Notes under the pieces: model-generated
Told to the model about the DNA's origin: nothing
Seen by the model: only the letters and a program-made list of their open reading frames with translations
The model's database searches: none
From: Amycolatopsis palatopharyngis
Lineage (GTDB): Bacteria; Actinomycetota; Actinomycetes; Mycobacteriales; Pseudonocardiaceae
Direction: 5' to 3'
DNA: 64,000 bases
NCBI RefSeq assembly: GCF_003385185.1
Contig: NZ_PQHZ01000028.1
Location: 1 to 64,000, forward strand
Shown: positions 28,921 through 37,446 of the stretch, piece by piece
How the letters are laid out: every line of letters starts with the position of its first letter
Numbering within the stretch: position 1 is the stretch's first letter
Made by a program: the position numbers and the translations under genes

Positions 28921-28949
28921 TTGACACCAAACTTATACGGGTGTGTAAA
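28921..28949 (+). promoter_or_regulatory. P450 promoter with overlapping operator-like palindrome
   Basis: TTGACA (28921-28926) and TGTAAA (28944-28949) are 17 bases apart, a good sigma70-type promoter. The imperfect palindrome TTATAC-N4-GTGTAA (28933-28948) overlaps the -10 box. On the opposite strand TATAAG may serve the divergent TetR gene. Confidence 0.6.
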
Positions 28950-28983
28950 TAGGGAGGTCGCCCGCTCGTCGAGGAGCCGCACC

Positions 28984-30372
28984 ATGACCACCGCGAACAC
29001 CGCGAACACCGCGAACACCGCGAACACCGCAATCACGGCAATCACCGGCATCGACACGGCCGAGCTCGCGGTCGCACCGCCACCGCCGGGTCCGCGCCTT
29101 CCCGTCGCCGTCCAGACGCTGCTGTTCAGCACACGCAGGCACACCTGGTTGCCGAAACTGCGCCGCCGCTACGGTGACGTCGTCCGCCTGCGCATCTACC
29201 CCGAACGTTCGGTGGTCGAGATCGCCGACGTCGAACTCATCCGCGCCATCTTCAGTGGTTCCAACACCGTGTTCCACGCCGGCGAGGGCAACGTGATCCT
29301 CAAGCCGGTCATGGGCGAGCACTCGGTGCTGCTCACCGACGAGGACCAGCACCTGCGCGCCCGTAAACTGCTGATGCCCGCCTTCCACGGCGCGGCCCTG
29401 CGGGGCTACCGCGACATGGTGTCCGAACTCGCCGACGCGGAGGCCGCGCGCTGGCCCACCGGCCGTCCCTTCCCCACACACGCGAGGATGCAGGCGCTCA
29501 CCCTGGAGGTCATCCTGCGGGTCGTGTTCGGCGTGGCCGAGGGGCCACGACTGGATGAGCTGCGAATGCTGCTCGGCAGGCTCGTCGACGTCGGGCCGAT
29601 CGACATCCTCGGCTGGCACAACCCGAAACTACAGCGCATCGGCCCGTGGCGCCGTTACGCGCGCGGACAGCAGCGGGTCGACGAACTGCTCTACGCCGAG
29701 ATCGGCGAACGAAAGCTGGCCGGCGACCTCGCCGACCGCGGCGACGTGCTCTCCCGGCTCCTGCTGGTCACCGTCGACGGGGAACGGCTCTCCGACGTCG
29801 AACTGCGGGACCAGCTGGTCACCCTCCTGCTGGCCGGCCACGAGACCACCGCCACGGCGCTGGCCTGGGCGCTACACGAACTGGCCCGGCATCCCGCGCT
29901 GCTGGACAGGGCGATCCGCGCGGCCGACGGTCGGACACAGGAGGATGACAAGTACCTCGAGGCCGTGGCCAAGGAGTCGATGCGGCTGCATCCGGTGATC
30001 TCCGAGGTCGCCCGCAAACTGACCACCGACCTCGTCGTCGGCGGCTACCGGATCCCCGCGGGACACACGGTGATGCCCTCGATCGCCCTGGTCCAGGGTG
30101 ATCCGGCGCATCACGCCGACCCGGAAAAGTTCCGCCCGGACCGGTTCCTCGGCGAAGGACCGCCGACCGGCACGTGGCTACCCTTCGGCGGTGGCGTCCG
30201 GCGTTGCCTCGGAGCCGGGTTCTCTCTCATGGAGGCGACGGTGATGCTGCGCTCGGTTCTGAGCCGCTACCGCATCGCTGCGGATCGGCCGCGGCCGGAA
30301 CCGGCCAAAGCGCGGCACATCACGATGGTGCCCGCGCGCGGTGCTCGGGTGGTGGCCTGGCCACGCCGATGA
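28984..30372 (+). CDS. Cytochrome P450
   Basis: This 462-residue soluble P450 has the I-helix oxygen motif LLAGHETTATAL, the K-helix ExxR in KESMRLHP and the heme loop FGGGVRRCLGAGF with the Cys ligand. PERF-like PEKFRPDRFL is also present. The first 25 residues are unusual: MTTANTANTANTANTAITAI, encoded by a 9-base microsatellite (ACCGCGAAC from 28990). ATG 28984 is preceded by GAGGAG. The divergent TetR gene probably regulates it. No ferredoxin or reductase gene is adjacent. The substrate is unknown; the sequence resembles actinobacterial fatty acid or xenobiotic P450s. Confidence 0.92.
   Translation: MTTANTANTANTANTAITAITGIDTAELAVAPPPPGPRLPVAVQTLLFSTRRHTWLPKLRRRYGDVVRLRIYPERSVVEIADVELIRAIFSGSNTVFHAGEGNVILKPVMGEHSVLLTDEDQHLRARKLLMPAFHGAALRGYRDMVSELADAEAARWPTGRPFPTHARMQALTLEVILRVVFGVAEGPRLDELRMLLGRLVDVGPIDILGWHNPKLQRIGPWRRYARGQQRVDELLYAEIGERKLAGDLADRGDVLSRLLLVTVDGERLSDVELRDQLVTLLLAGHETTATALAWALHELARHPALLDRAIRAADGRTQEDDKYLEAVAKESMRLHPVISEVARKLTTDLVVGGYRIPAGHTVMPSIALVQGDPAHHADPEKFRPDRFLGEGPPTGTWLPFGGGVRRCLGAGFSLMEATVMLRSVLSRYRIAADRPRPEPAKARHITMVPARGARVVAWPRR
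28990..29052. repeat. 9-base microsatellite in the P450 N-terminus
   Basis: Four perfect copies of ACCGCGAAC (28990-29025) are followed by three degenerate copies. Copy-number change would alter the N-terminus by three residues per unit without shifting frame. Confidence 0.8.
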
Positions 30373-30398
30373 CGCTTTGTCACAATTCGTAGCCGATC

Positions 30399-30428
30399 GT
30401 AACGCAATAGTGACGTGATCTGCGTTAC
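30399..30428. promoter_or_regulatory. GTAACGCA/TGCGTTAC inverted repeat upstream of the subtilase
   Basis: GTAACGCA (30399-30406) and TGCGTTAC (30421-30428) are perfect inverted arms 14 bases apart, in the gap between the P450 and subtilase genes. The left arm and the following GTGAC (GTAAC-N6-GTGAC) also look like the direct-repeat box of MtrA-type response regulators. It could instead be the P450 terminator. Confidence 0.45.
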
Positions 30429-30494
30429 ATTTCTGACGCTGGGTTCGATCCTGGAGATGTCACTCCCATCCCCAAGGCGAAGAAGGTGGCCACC

Positions 30495-31682
30495 ATGACG
30501 GACGCGGTTGGTGACGGAACGACCGGCCGGTACCTGGTCCTGCTCGAGGACGACGCCGCGGACGAGGGCGTTCGCACGATGGCGCGTGTCGCCGGCATCC
30601 GTACCGCGAGCACCGCGGACCTCGCCGGCGATTCGGTATCGCTGTCCACGGGCCTCGACGGTCTGCTGCTCCACGAACTCGGCGTCGCCGTCATCACAGC
30701 GGGCGCGGACCAGGCGGACGCCCTCAACCGTTCGATCATGGAACGCGGCGCGATCGCGGGTGTGGAACGAGAGCGCACGGTGCACGCGATCGCCCCCGCC
30801 GCCCCGGCTGTGGAACCGGGCGCCGTGGACGAGACCACCTTCACCTGGGGACTACAGGCGGTCGGAGCGCCGGACAGCCCCGCCACCGGCGCGGGTGTGC
30901 GGCTGGCCGTCCTCGACACCGGATTCGACCTCGAGCACCCGGACTTCGCGGGCCGTGTCGTACAGACCCGGTCGTTCATCGAGGGTGAGGACATCGCCGA
31001 CGGGCACGGCCACGGCACGCACTGCATCGGCACAGCCTGCGGGCCGCGGGATCCGGACACGGGCCCGGGCTACGGCGTGGCACCCGAGGTGGAGATCTAC
31101 GCGGGCAAGGTGCTCAGCAACGCGGGCTCCGGCAGTGACGGAGGCATTCTGGCCGGGATCGCGTGGGCGATCATGCATGGCTGCGCGGTGGTGTCGATGT
31201 CACTCGGCGCGGCGGTCCGGCCCGGCGACCCGCACTCCCCCACCTTCGAGCGGGTCGCCCGGCGTGCCGTCGGCAAGGGCACCCTGATCATCGCGGCGGC
31301 GGGCAACGAGAGCAGACGGTCCTCCGGGGTGATCGCACCCATCGGCCACCCGGCCAACTGCCCCTCGATCATGGCGGTCGGGGCGGTGGACGTACACAAC
31401 GCTGTCGCCGACTTCTCCTCCGGCAGTGTCGACGAGGAACGCGCCGTGGACCTCGCCGGGCCCGGTGTGGACGTGCATTCCAGCTGGCCCATGCCGACGC
31501 GGCACCGGCGCATCAGCGGCACCAGCATGGCGACACCGCATGTCGCTGGCGTCGCCGCGCTCATCGCGCAGCAGCACGGAGCCCGCGGCTGGGAACTGTG
31601 GGCCAGGCTCGGGCAGAGCGCCATCCGACTGCCCTTGCCTTCCACCGATATCGGTGCTGGACTCGTCCACGCACCCCGGTAA
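30495..31682 (+). CDS. Intracellular subtilisin-like serine protease (S8)
   Basis: This 395-residue S8 protease has the full catalytic triad: Asp141 (LAVLDTGFD), His173 (GHGHGTHCIG) and Ser344 (GTSMATPHVAG), with oxyanion Asn271 (AAGNES). There is no signal peptide or membrane helix, so it is probably cytoplasmic. Residues about 10-100 look like an I9-type prodomain (GRYLVLLEDDAAD to GVERERTVHAI). ATG 30495 is preceded by AAGG at proper spacing. An 80-residue protein with I9-like features is encoded 27 bases downstream and is probably cotranscribed. The target proteins are unknown. Confidence 0.92.
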   Translation: MTDAVGDGTTGRYLVLLEDDAADEGVRTMARVAGIRTASTADLAGDSVSLSTGLDGLLLHELGVAVITAGADQADALNRSIMERGAIAGVERERTVHAIAPAAPAVEPGAVDETTFTWGLQAVGAPDSPATGAGVRLAVLDTGFDLEHPDFAGRVVQTRSFIEGEDIADGHGHGTHCIGTACGPRDPDTGPGYGVAPEVEIYAGKVLSNAGSGSDGGILAGIAWAIMHGCAVVSMSLGAAVRPGDPHSPTFERVARRAVGKGTLIIAAAGNESRRSSGVIAPIGHPANCPSIMAVGAVDVHNAVADFSSGSVDEERAVDLAGPGVDVHSSWPMPTRHRRISGTSMATPHVAGVAALIAQQHGARGWELWARLGQSAIRLPLPSTDIGAGLVHAPR

Positions 31683-31709
31683 CCGTCCGGGCCGCCGCAG
31701 GGAGGCCGT

Positions 31710-31952
31710 ATGGCCGAGGACGACCACAGGGTCATCGTCTCGATCGCCGACGACAACCTCGACCGCATCGGCGACGTCGTCGATGCGCTGCGCACCGCCG
31801 GGCTGCGTGTGCAGGACGTGCAGGACGTCATCGGGACGGTCACCGGCTGGGTGCACGATGGATCGCTCGGCTCACTGAAGGACGTGTCAGGGGTCGTCGA
31901 TGTCGAGTTCGACCGGACCTATCAGCTGCCGCCGGAAGAGGGGCCCCAGTAG
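31710..31952 (+). CDS. Small I9 inhibitor-like protein
   Basis: This 80-residue acidic protein follows the subtilase by 27 bases. Its predicted beta-alpha-beta-beta-alpha-beta order and the pattern RVIVSIADDN, a helix, then VTGWVHDGSLGSLKDVSGV and VVDVEFDR resemble the I9 (subtilisin propeptide-like) fold, where the last strand blocks the active site. This is a judgement from the sequence pattern. A separate propeptide-like protein could inhibit or help fold the protease in trans. The ATG is preceded by GGGAGG. Confidence 0.6.
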   Translation: MAEDDHRVIVSIADDNLDRIGDVVDALRTAGLRVQDVQDVIGTVTGWVHDGSLGSLKDVSGVVDVEFDRTYQLPPEEGPQ

Positions 31953-31977
31953 GCACGCTCTCGCGCGCCCGCGATCC

Positions 31978-33933
31978 TCAGGACCTGCGTGTGTGCAGGT
32001 AGTCCTCGACCACGGCGGCTCCGAGACCACCGAGGTCGGGGGCCACCACGCGCCCGCCCGCGCGCCGGGCCAGCAGATCCACGAACGACGTCAGCCGAGA
32101 GTCGTCACCCAGCCGGAAGACGGTGAGTGAGGTACCGAGTTTCCCCAGCCGGTCGACCTCCGTCAGCGTCTTCGCCAGCGTTCGCGGACTGGGCGGGTAG
32201 TCGAACTCCGCCGTCCCGTCCGGTTCCAGGTGCGCGGTGGGCTCGCCGTCGGTGACCAGCAGTACCACGGGCCGAGCGCCCGGGTTCCTGCGCAGGTGTC
32301 GGCCCGCGAGCAGTAGTGCGTGGTGGGCGTTGGTGCCCTGCTCCCACGCGCCTTCCAGGCCGACCAGTTCGGCCAGCTCCACCGCGGTGGCGTAGCGGCC
32401 GAAGGTGATCAGCTGCAGCGCGTCCCCCCGGAACCGGGTGGCGATCAGCTGCTGCAGGGCGAGGGCCGTGCGTTTCATCGGCAGCCAGCGGCCCTCCTGC
32501 ACCATCGACCAGGAGGTGTCCACGCACAGCGCGACCGCGGCCCGCGCGCGCTGCTCGGTCTCGACCACCTCGACATCGGACACGTCGAGCTCGGTACCGC
32601 GCCCCGTCCCCCCGGCCGCGGTGCGCAGGACGGCGTTGCGGACCGTCCTGGAGACAGCCCAGGGCTGTGTGTCGCCGAACTGCCACGGCCTGCTCGAACC
32701 GGTCAGCTCTCCCGCTGCGCCCGCGGTCGCGGTCTCCCGCTGACCCGCGCGACCACGCAGTGTCTTGATCACGTCGGACAACGCCGTCTCGGCGAGGCGG
32801 CGCAACGCCTTCGGTGACAGGCGCAGCGATCCGTCCGCCGTCCGCTCGAACAAGCCCTGCCTGCGCAGCTCCCGTTCGAGCTCGGCGAGCCTGCGCGCGT
32901 CGACCCCCGCGTCCTCGCCGAGCTGGCGGATCAGCGCGTCGGAATCGATGTCCTCCAGCCTGGCGCCGGGATACGACTGCGAAAGCTGCTCGGCCAGTGC
33001 GTCCAGCTCGGCGAGATCGGTCATCGCGCGCACCCCCTCGCCGAACCCGAGTGAGTCGTCGCCACGAAACCGCGCCGAGGAATCCCAATCCTGCCTCGGC
33101 CGCAGTGCCCGCAGCTGCCCGTCCAGCGCCGACAGTTGCTCGGCCATCCGCGAGTCACCGAAGGCCTGCTGGGACAGCTCGGCCAGTTCGGCCCGCTGCT
33201 CGGGCGACATCGAGTTGAGCATCCGCTGTGCCGCGGCCGCCCTCGCCGCCAGCACGTCGATGAGTTCGTCGACCGTCCTCGGCTGTTCGGGGAAGAACTC
33301 GCCATGTCTGCTCATGAACTCCGCGAAGCGTTGCGGCACGTCGGCGAAGCCCTGTGCGTGCGCGGACAGCAGTGCGTTCAGATCCGCCAGCATCTGGTTG
33401 ATCCGCTCGACGTCGGCGCTGCCGGTCTCCTGCAGCGCGTTCTTCATTCCCTCGAACCGGGAGTCGAGCAACTCCCTGCCCAGCAGGTCGCGGATCCGCT
33501 CGTAGTTCTGCCTGCCCTCCGCCGAGCGCCAGTCGTACTCCGCCAGCTCGCGCACCGCGGCCGCCGTGCCTGAGGGCAACGCGTCCAGCACGGCCTCCTG
33601 GAAGCGCGCGTCGTCGGACGGGTCCGGGAAGAGGTCAGCGCGTTCGGCGGCCACGGCCGCGTCCAGCAGCTGCCGCACCTCCTGCAGCGTCCCGTCCAGG
33701 CGATGGCGTCGCTGGATCTCCGACCGGCGCTGCCATACCCGCCGGGTCAGCTCGTCCAGGCCTGCCGTGTCCCTCGTGCCCCTGCGCAGCAACTCCTCCA
33801 GTGCCGAGCGGGGCGACGCACCGGCCATCACCTCCTGGCCGATCTCGTCCAACGCCTCCCGAAGGTCCGCGGGCGCGGCGAGCGGATCCGGCCCCTCGTG
33901 CCAGGGGCCGTAGGAGTAGCCGGGCGCGGTCAC
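31978..33933 (-). CDS. VWA-domain protein partner of AAA+ ATPase
   Basis: This 651-residue protein has a long helical N-terminal region and a C-terminal von Willebrand A domain. The MIDAS metal site begins with DTSWSM (about residue 470) and continues with the later TDGEP. The helical part contains many Arg/Glu/Ala-rich segments that may bind partners. The start overlaps the AAA+ gene stop (ATGA), so the pair is translationally coupled. Such AAA+/VWA pairs act like the chelatase BchI/BchD or MoxR/CoxE systems, maturing or remodelling metalloproteins or envelope complexes. It resembles Rv0959; the client is unknown. Confidence 0.82.
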   Translation of the reverse strand: MTAPGYSYGPWHEGPDPLAAPADLREALDEIGQEVMAGASPRSALEELLRRGTRDTAGLDELTRRVWQRRSEIQRRHRLDGTLQEVRQLLDAAVAAERADLFPDPSDDARFQEAVLDALPSGTAAAVRELAEYDWRSAEGRQNYERIRDLLGRELLDSRFEGMKNALQETGSADVERINQMLADLNALLSAHAQGFADVPQRFAEFMSRHGEFFPEQPRTVDELIDVLAARAAAAQRMLNSMSPEQRAELAELSQQAFGDSRMAEQLSALDGQLRALRPRQDWDSSARFRGDDSLGFGEGVRAMTDLAELDALAEQLSQSYPGARLEDIDSDALIRQLGEDAGVDARRLAELERELRRQGLFERTADGSLRLSPKALRRLAETALSDVIKTLRGRAGQRETATAGAAGELTGSSRPWQFGDTQPWAVSRTVRNAVLRTAAGGTGRGTELDVSDVEVVETEQRARAAVALCVDTSWSMVQEGRWLPMKRTALALQQLIATRFRGDALQLITFGRYATAVELAELVGLEGAWEQGTNAHHALLLAGRHLRRNPGARPVVLLVTDGEPTAHLEPDGTAEFDYPPSPRTLAKTLTEVDRLGKLGTSLTVFRLGDDSRLTSFVDLLARRAGGRVVAPDLGGLGAAVVEDYLHTRRS

Positions 33934-35333
33934 GGTCCGTACACCGTCGTGTGGTCGTCGGCGTCCTTGGCGAGCTTGCGGGCGAGGTAGAGCGACTCCA
34001 GCGCGAGCTCGACCGCGGCGGCGATCCGGCTGGGTGGTTCGTCGGCGCCCACGCCCGCCCGCTGCGCGACCTCGTGTAGCACGGGCAGTTCCGGCAGCGC
34101 GGCGAGGAGCTCCTTGCCCGGCACTCGCTCACCGGTCGCCACCAGATGCCCGTCGGCGACCGCGTTCCCGAGCGGGGTCAGGTCGAGCCCGGCGAAGCGT
34201 TCCCGCGCCGTTTCGGCGACCGCCCTGCGCAGCAGGTGCGTCAGGTGCTCGGTCTCCCTGCCCTCCTCGCCGGGCTCGAACTCGAGCTTGCCGCGCAGTA
34301 CCGCCGGTACCGAGTCGAGGTCGACCGGCCGGGCCACGGCGGGTTGCTCCCCGGTGAGTGCCGAACGCCGCAGTGCGGCAGCGGCGACCGTCTCGGCGGC
34401 GGCGACGGCGAACCTCGCCGACACCCCCGATCGCTGGTCGACCACGTTGGACTCGCGCAGACCGCGGACGAACCGGGCGAGAACCTCGAGCAACGGCGTA
34501 CCGACCTCGGCGACCAGCCGGGCCTCCTGCCGGACGACACCGATCTCCGCGTCCAGATCGAGTGGGTAGTGCGTGCGTATCTCGGCGCCGAAGCGGTCCT
34601 TGAGGGGGGTGATGATCCGGCCCCGGTTCGTGTAGTCCTCGGGGTTCGCTGTGGCCACCAGCAGGACGTCAAGCGGCAACCTCAGGGTGTACCCCCGAAC
34701 CTGGATGTCGCGCTCCTCCATCACGTTGAGCAGCGCGACCTGAATCCGTTCGGCGAGGTCAGGCAGCTCGTTGATCGCGACGATCCCGCGGTGCGACCGG
34801 GGCACGAGTCCGAAGTGGATGGTCTCGGGATCACCCAGACTCCGCCCCTCGGCGACCTTGACCGGGTCGACGTCACCGATCAGGTCCCCGACCGATGTGT
34901 CCGGCGTGGCGAGCTTCTCGGTGTAGCGCTCGTCGCGGTGCAGCCAGGCCACCGGGAGGTCGTCGCCGAGTTCGGCCGCCCTGCGCCGGGAGGCGGGGGT
35001 GATCGGCCGCAAGGGGTGCTCGGCCAGTTCCGACCCCTCGATCACCGGTGTCCACTCGTCGAGCAGGCCGGCCAGTGTGCGCAGGAGCCGGGTCTTGCCC
35101 TGACCTCGCTCACCGAGCAGCACGACGTCGTGCCCGGCCAGCAGTGCCCGTTCCAACTGCGGCAGCACTGTTCTGGAGAACCCGACCATCCCGGGCCACG
35201 GGTCCCGCCCCAACCGCAGCGCGTCGAGCAGGTTGTCGTGGATCTCCGTCTTGACGCCACGCGGGGAATTCCCCGCCTCGCGCAACGCTCCGGCGGTACG
35301 GGGCAGGTCCGCTGGTGGGGAACTGTTGCTCAC
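33930..35333 (-). CDS. AAA+ ATPase, magnesium chelatase ChlI/MoxR-like
   Basis: This 467-residue protein has Walker A GERGQGKT (about 74-81), a Walker B-like GIVAINELPDL and sensor 1 VLLVATANPEDYTNRG, typical of the helix-2-insert AAA+ clade (MoxR, ChlI, McrB). It resembles Rv0958. The start GTG 35333 keeps the AAA+ core whole; codons further upstream lack a ribosome site. It is coupled by ATGA overlap to the VWA gene, and the two proteins probably form one complex. It is distinct from the moxR gene at 46074-47138, so the window has two AAA+/VWA modules. Confidence 0.85.
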   Translation of the reverse strand: MSNSSPPADLPRTAGALREAGNSPRGVKTEIHDNLLDALRLGRDPWPGMVGFSRTVLPQLERALLAGHDVVLLGERGQGKTRLLRTLAGLLDEWTPVIEGSELAEHPLRPITPASRRRAAELGDDLPVAWLHRDERYTEKLATPDTSVGDLIGDVDPVKVAEGRSLGDPETIHFGLVPRSHRGIVAINELPDLAERIQVALLNVMEERDIQVRGYTLRLPLDVLLVATANPEDYTNRGRIITPLKDRFGAEIRTHYPLDLDAEIGVVRQEARLVAEVGTPLLEVLARFVRGLRESNVVDQRSGVSARFAVAAAETVAAAALRRSALTGEQPAVARPVDLDSVPAVLRGKLEFEPGEEGRETEHLTHLLRRAVAETARERFAGLDLTPLGNAVADGHLVATGERVPGKELLAALPELPVLHEVAQRAGVGADEPPSRIAAAVELALESLYLARKLAKDADDHTTVYGP

Positions 35334-35432
35334 TCCCGCGACGCTACTTCCCGATCGCCCTGGCGTCGACGTGGAGCAACTCCACCCACCGGGTTTCCCG
35401 CCTCGCGAAGACGGCATCTAGTCTGGATCGCC

Positions 35433-36230
35433 GTGTGCTGTCCCAGTGCGACCCTCTCGGTCTGGTCCTCGGCGTGGCTGAACGGCGCCGCCGCATCCGA
35501 CAACGCCCTTGACGCGCTCGGCGCGTGGGGCACGGCGCATGAGGTGGTCGCCGCCGATGCAGAAACGGCGGAGTGGCTCGACCTGCCCGTGTCCGGCGCT
35601 GTTCCCGCGCAACCCGCGCAATTGCTCGGCGCACTGCGCCGGATCGGCGCCGCCGATGCCCGGCTGACCCTGCCGGTCCCCGGCGACGTTCGCGGCCTTG
35701 GCGGCGGAGGACCGTTCACCGAGGCCGCCCTGCGCTCGGGTGAAGCGGCGCTGTTTCCCTCCGCCGGCTGCGCCGTCGTGCCCGAGCCGATCGCGGAAGG
35801 CCTGCTGCGCTGGATCGTGCACCAGATCCCGGTGGGCACCGAGCCCGAGTTCGTCGGGATCGGCGAGGCCGAGCATCTGCTCACCGACGCGGTCCGCGTC
35901 AGCGCGGGAACGTTGCAGCAACTCGACGTCGCACGGGATCGCCCCGGCGTGCGCGGGGAACTGAAGGCGCGTCTGCGCTCAGCACCTCGGCCGGGCTGGC
36001 CCGCACCGATGCCCGGCCGCTGTCTGCTGGTCCTGCAACGGGCGGACGAGGTGGAGGCCATCCTCGCCCTCGCCATGACCGACGAACCGGGTGGTGCGTT
36101 GTCGGCATCGGCCGCGGCACAACGTTCCGAGGCGCTGCGCCCGCTGTCCGACGCCGTCCGCACGGCTCGGTGTGCCGCCGTCACCGAGGCCGTGCGCGTG
36201 CTCAGTGGCGACGCCGACCGGCAGACCTAG
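35433..36230 (+). CDS. Conserved hypothetical protein beside the AAA+/VWA pair
   Basis: This 265-residue protein, from GTG 35433, is divergent from the AAA+ gene. I do not recognise a characterised family. It is Ala-rich with two recognisable blocks: a first half with repeated hydrophobic-helix patterns (RRIGAADARLTLPVPGDVRG) and a second half with EGLLRWIVHQIPVGTEPEFV and PMPGRCLLVLQRADEVEA. No signal peptide or long membrane helix is evident. The N-terminus holds two adjacent cysteines (MCCPSA). The position next to the AAA+/VWA pair suggests, but does not show, a related role. The 3' end is followed by the second family B repeat array. Confidence 0.6.
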   Translation: MCCPSATLSVWSSAWLNGAAASDNALDALGAWGTAHEVVAADAETAEWLDLPVSGAVPAQPAQLLGALRRIGAADARLTLPVPGDVRGLGGGGPFTEAALRSGEAALFPSAGCAVVPEPIAEGLLRWIVHQIPVGTEPEFVGIGEAEHLLTDAVRVSAGTLQQLDVARDRPGVRGELKARLRSAPRPGWPAPMPGRCLLVLQRADEVEAILALAMTDEPGGALSASAAAQRSEALRPLSDAVRTARCAAVTEAVRVLSGDADRQT

Positions 36231-36240
36231 GCCGGCCTGC

Positions 36241-36325
36241 CACGGGAACTGCGAACTCCCGCCCCGGAACTGCGAACTCGGCCACGGGAACTGCCAAGTC
36301 AGGGCCGGGAACTGCCAAGTCGGGG
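36241..36325. repeat. Direct repeat array, family B (four units)
   Basis: Four units of about 21 bases with core GGGAACTGCGAACTC or GGGAACTGCCAAGTC fill the gap between the convergent hypothetical gene (stop 36230) and hemH (stop 36326). The sequence is related to the array that encodes the ABC-F tail at 26921-27005, in the same orientation. Confidence 0.8.
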
Positions 36326-37387
36326 TCAGGGGGCGCGGCGCTTCGGGGGTTCGCAACAGCCGATGGCGCAGGGTGCGCCGTTGACCGTGCAGCCGGCCGT
36401 CGGGAAGTCCGAGAGGGCGCGCGGTGGCGCTCCCGAACAGTGCTCGCGGACCAGCTCGACGACGAGCTGGGCGAAGCGGGGGTCACCGTTCGGTGTCGGC
36501 ACCCTGGCGAAGCCCATCCCGAGTTCGGCGGCTCGCTCCGCGGCCTCGTTGTCCAGATCCCACACCACCTCCAGGTGGTCTGAGACGAACCCGACCGGGC
36601 AGACGACCACCGAGGTGGCCCCCTGCGCGTGCACCGCGCCGAGATGGTCCACGATGTCCGGCTCCAGCCAGGGCATTGTCGGCGGACCGGAACGGGACTG
36701 CCACACCACGTCGTAATCGGCCACACCCGCCTCGGCCGCCACCAGCCGCGCCGCTTCGGCGATCTGCCGGGAGTACCTGCGGCCGCCGGAGCCGGGCGGT
36801 CCGGCCGCGACGTCCGCGCTGTCCGGGATGGAGTGTGCGACGAAGATCGTGCGGGCGCCCTCCGGCGAACCGAGTGCGGCGTGCGCGGCCCGGACACCGT
36901 CGGCGAACGCCGAGACGAACAGCGGGTGGTCGAAGAACTGCCGTAGTTTCGTCAGCTCGGGGGCGTTCTCCCCCACCGCGGCCCTGGCTCGCACGATGTC
37001 CTCGTCGTACTGCCTGCACGCCGAGTAGCCGCCGTATGCGCTGGTGGGAAAGACCAGTGCCCGCCGCACGCCAGCGCCGGCCATCTCGGCCAGCGTGTCC
37101 TCGACCAGCGGGTGCCAGTTCCGGTTGCCGAAGTAGACCGGCAGGTCGAGCCCCTGACCCTCCAGCTCCTTGCGGACGGCCGCGATCGCCTCGAGGTTGA
37201 GCCGGTTGATCGGTGACACACCACCGAAGTGGTGGTAGTGCTCGGCGACCTCCGCCAGCCGCGCTCGCGGCACTCCCCTGCCGCGAGTCACGTTCTCGAG
37301 GAACGGCAGCACCTCGTCCGGCCCCTCCGGACCACCGAAGGACAGCCACAACACCGCGTCATAGGAAAGCTCACTCACGGTGCCCAT
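36326..37387 (-). CDS. hemH: Ferrochelatase (coproporphyrin type)
   Basis: This 353-residue chelatase inserts iron into coproporphyrin III (the route used by actinobacteria) or protoporphyrin. It begins with the strand [13 protein letters not shown] and contains [17 protein letters not shown], the catalytic His in [11 protein letters not shown] and the Glu-containing [13 protein letters not shown]. The C-terminus has [17 protein letters not shown], whose cysteines with an earlier one could bind the [2Fe-2S] cluster known in actinobacterial ferrochelatases. ATG 37387 is chosen; GTG at 37378 is an alternative. In M. tuberculosis it follows fabG1-inhA; here proline dehydrogenase lies between. 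Confidence 0.95.
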   Translation of the reverse strand: MGTVSELSYDAVLWLSFGGPEGPDEVLPFLENVTRGRGVPRARLAEVAEHYHHFGGVSPINRLNLEAIAAVRKELEGQGLDLPVYFGNRNWHPLVEDTLAEMAGAGVRRALVFPTSAYGGYSACRQYDEDIVRARAAVGENAPELTKLRQFFDHPLFVSAFADGVRAAHAALGSPEGARTIFVAHSIPDSADVAAGPPGSGGRRYSRQIAEAARLVAAEAGVADYDVVWQSRSGPPTMPWLEPDIVDHLGAVHAQGATSVVVCPVGFVSDHLEVVWDLDNEAAERAAELGMGFARVPTPNGDPRFAQLVVELVREHCSGAPPRALSDFPTAGCTVNGAPCAIGCCEPPKRRAP

Positions 37388-37446
37388 CTTCGCGCTGTGA
37401 CCGCGCTCGCGCAGATCCGGGGCCCCGGTGCCCGGCACCCGCGGGT

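Noticed and set aside
28893-29144. N-terminal hydrophobic extension (FAVFAV repeats) of the TetR protein
   Set aside because: It is the reverse strand of the P450 microsatellite and promoter; a TetR regulator does not need it.
34146-35432. N-terminal extension of the hypothetical gene ending at 36230
   Set aside because: The open frame runs antisense through the AAA+ gene; the real start is GTG 35433 after that gene.
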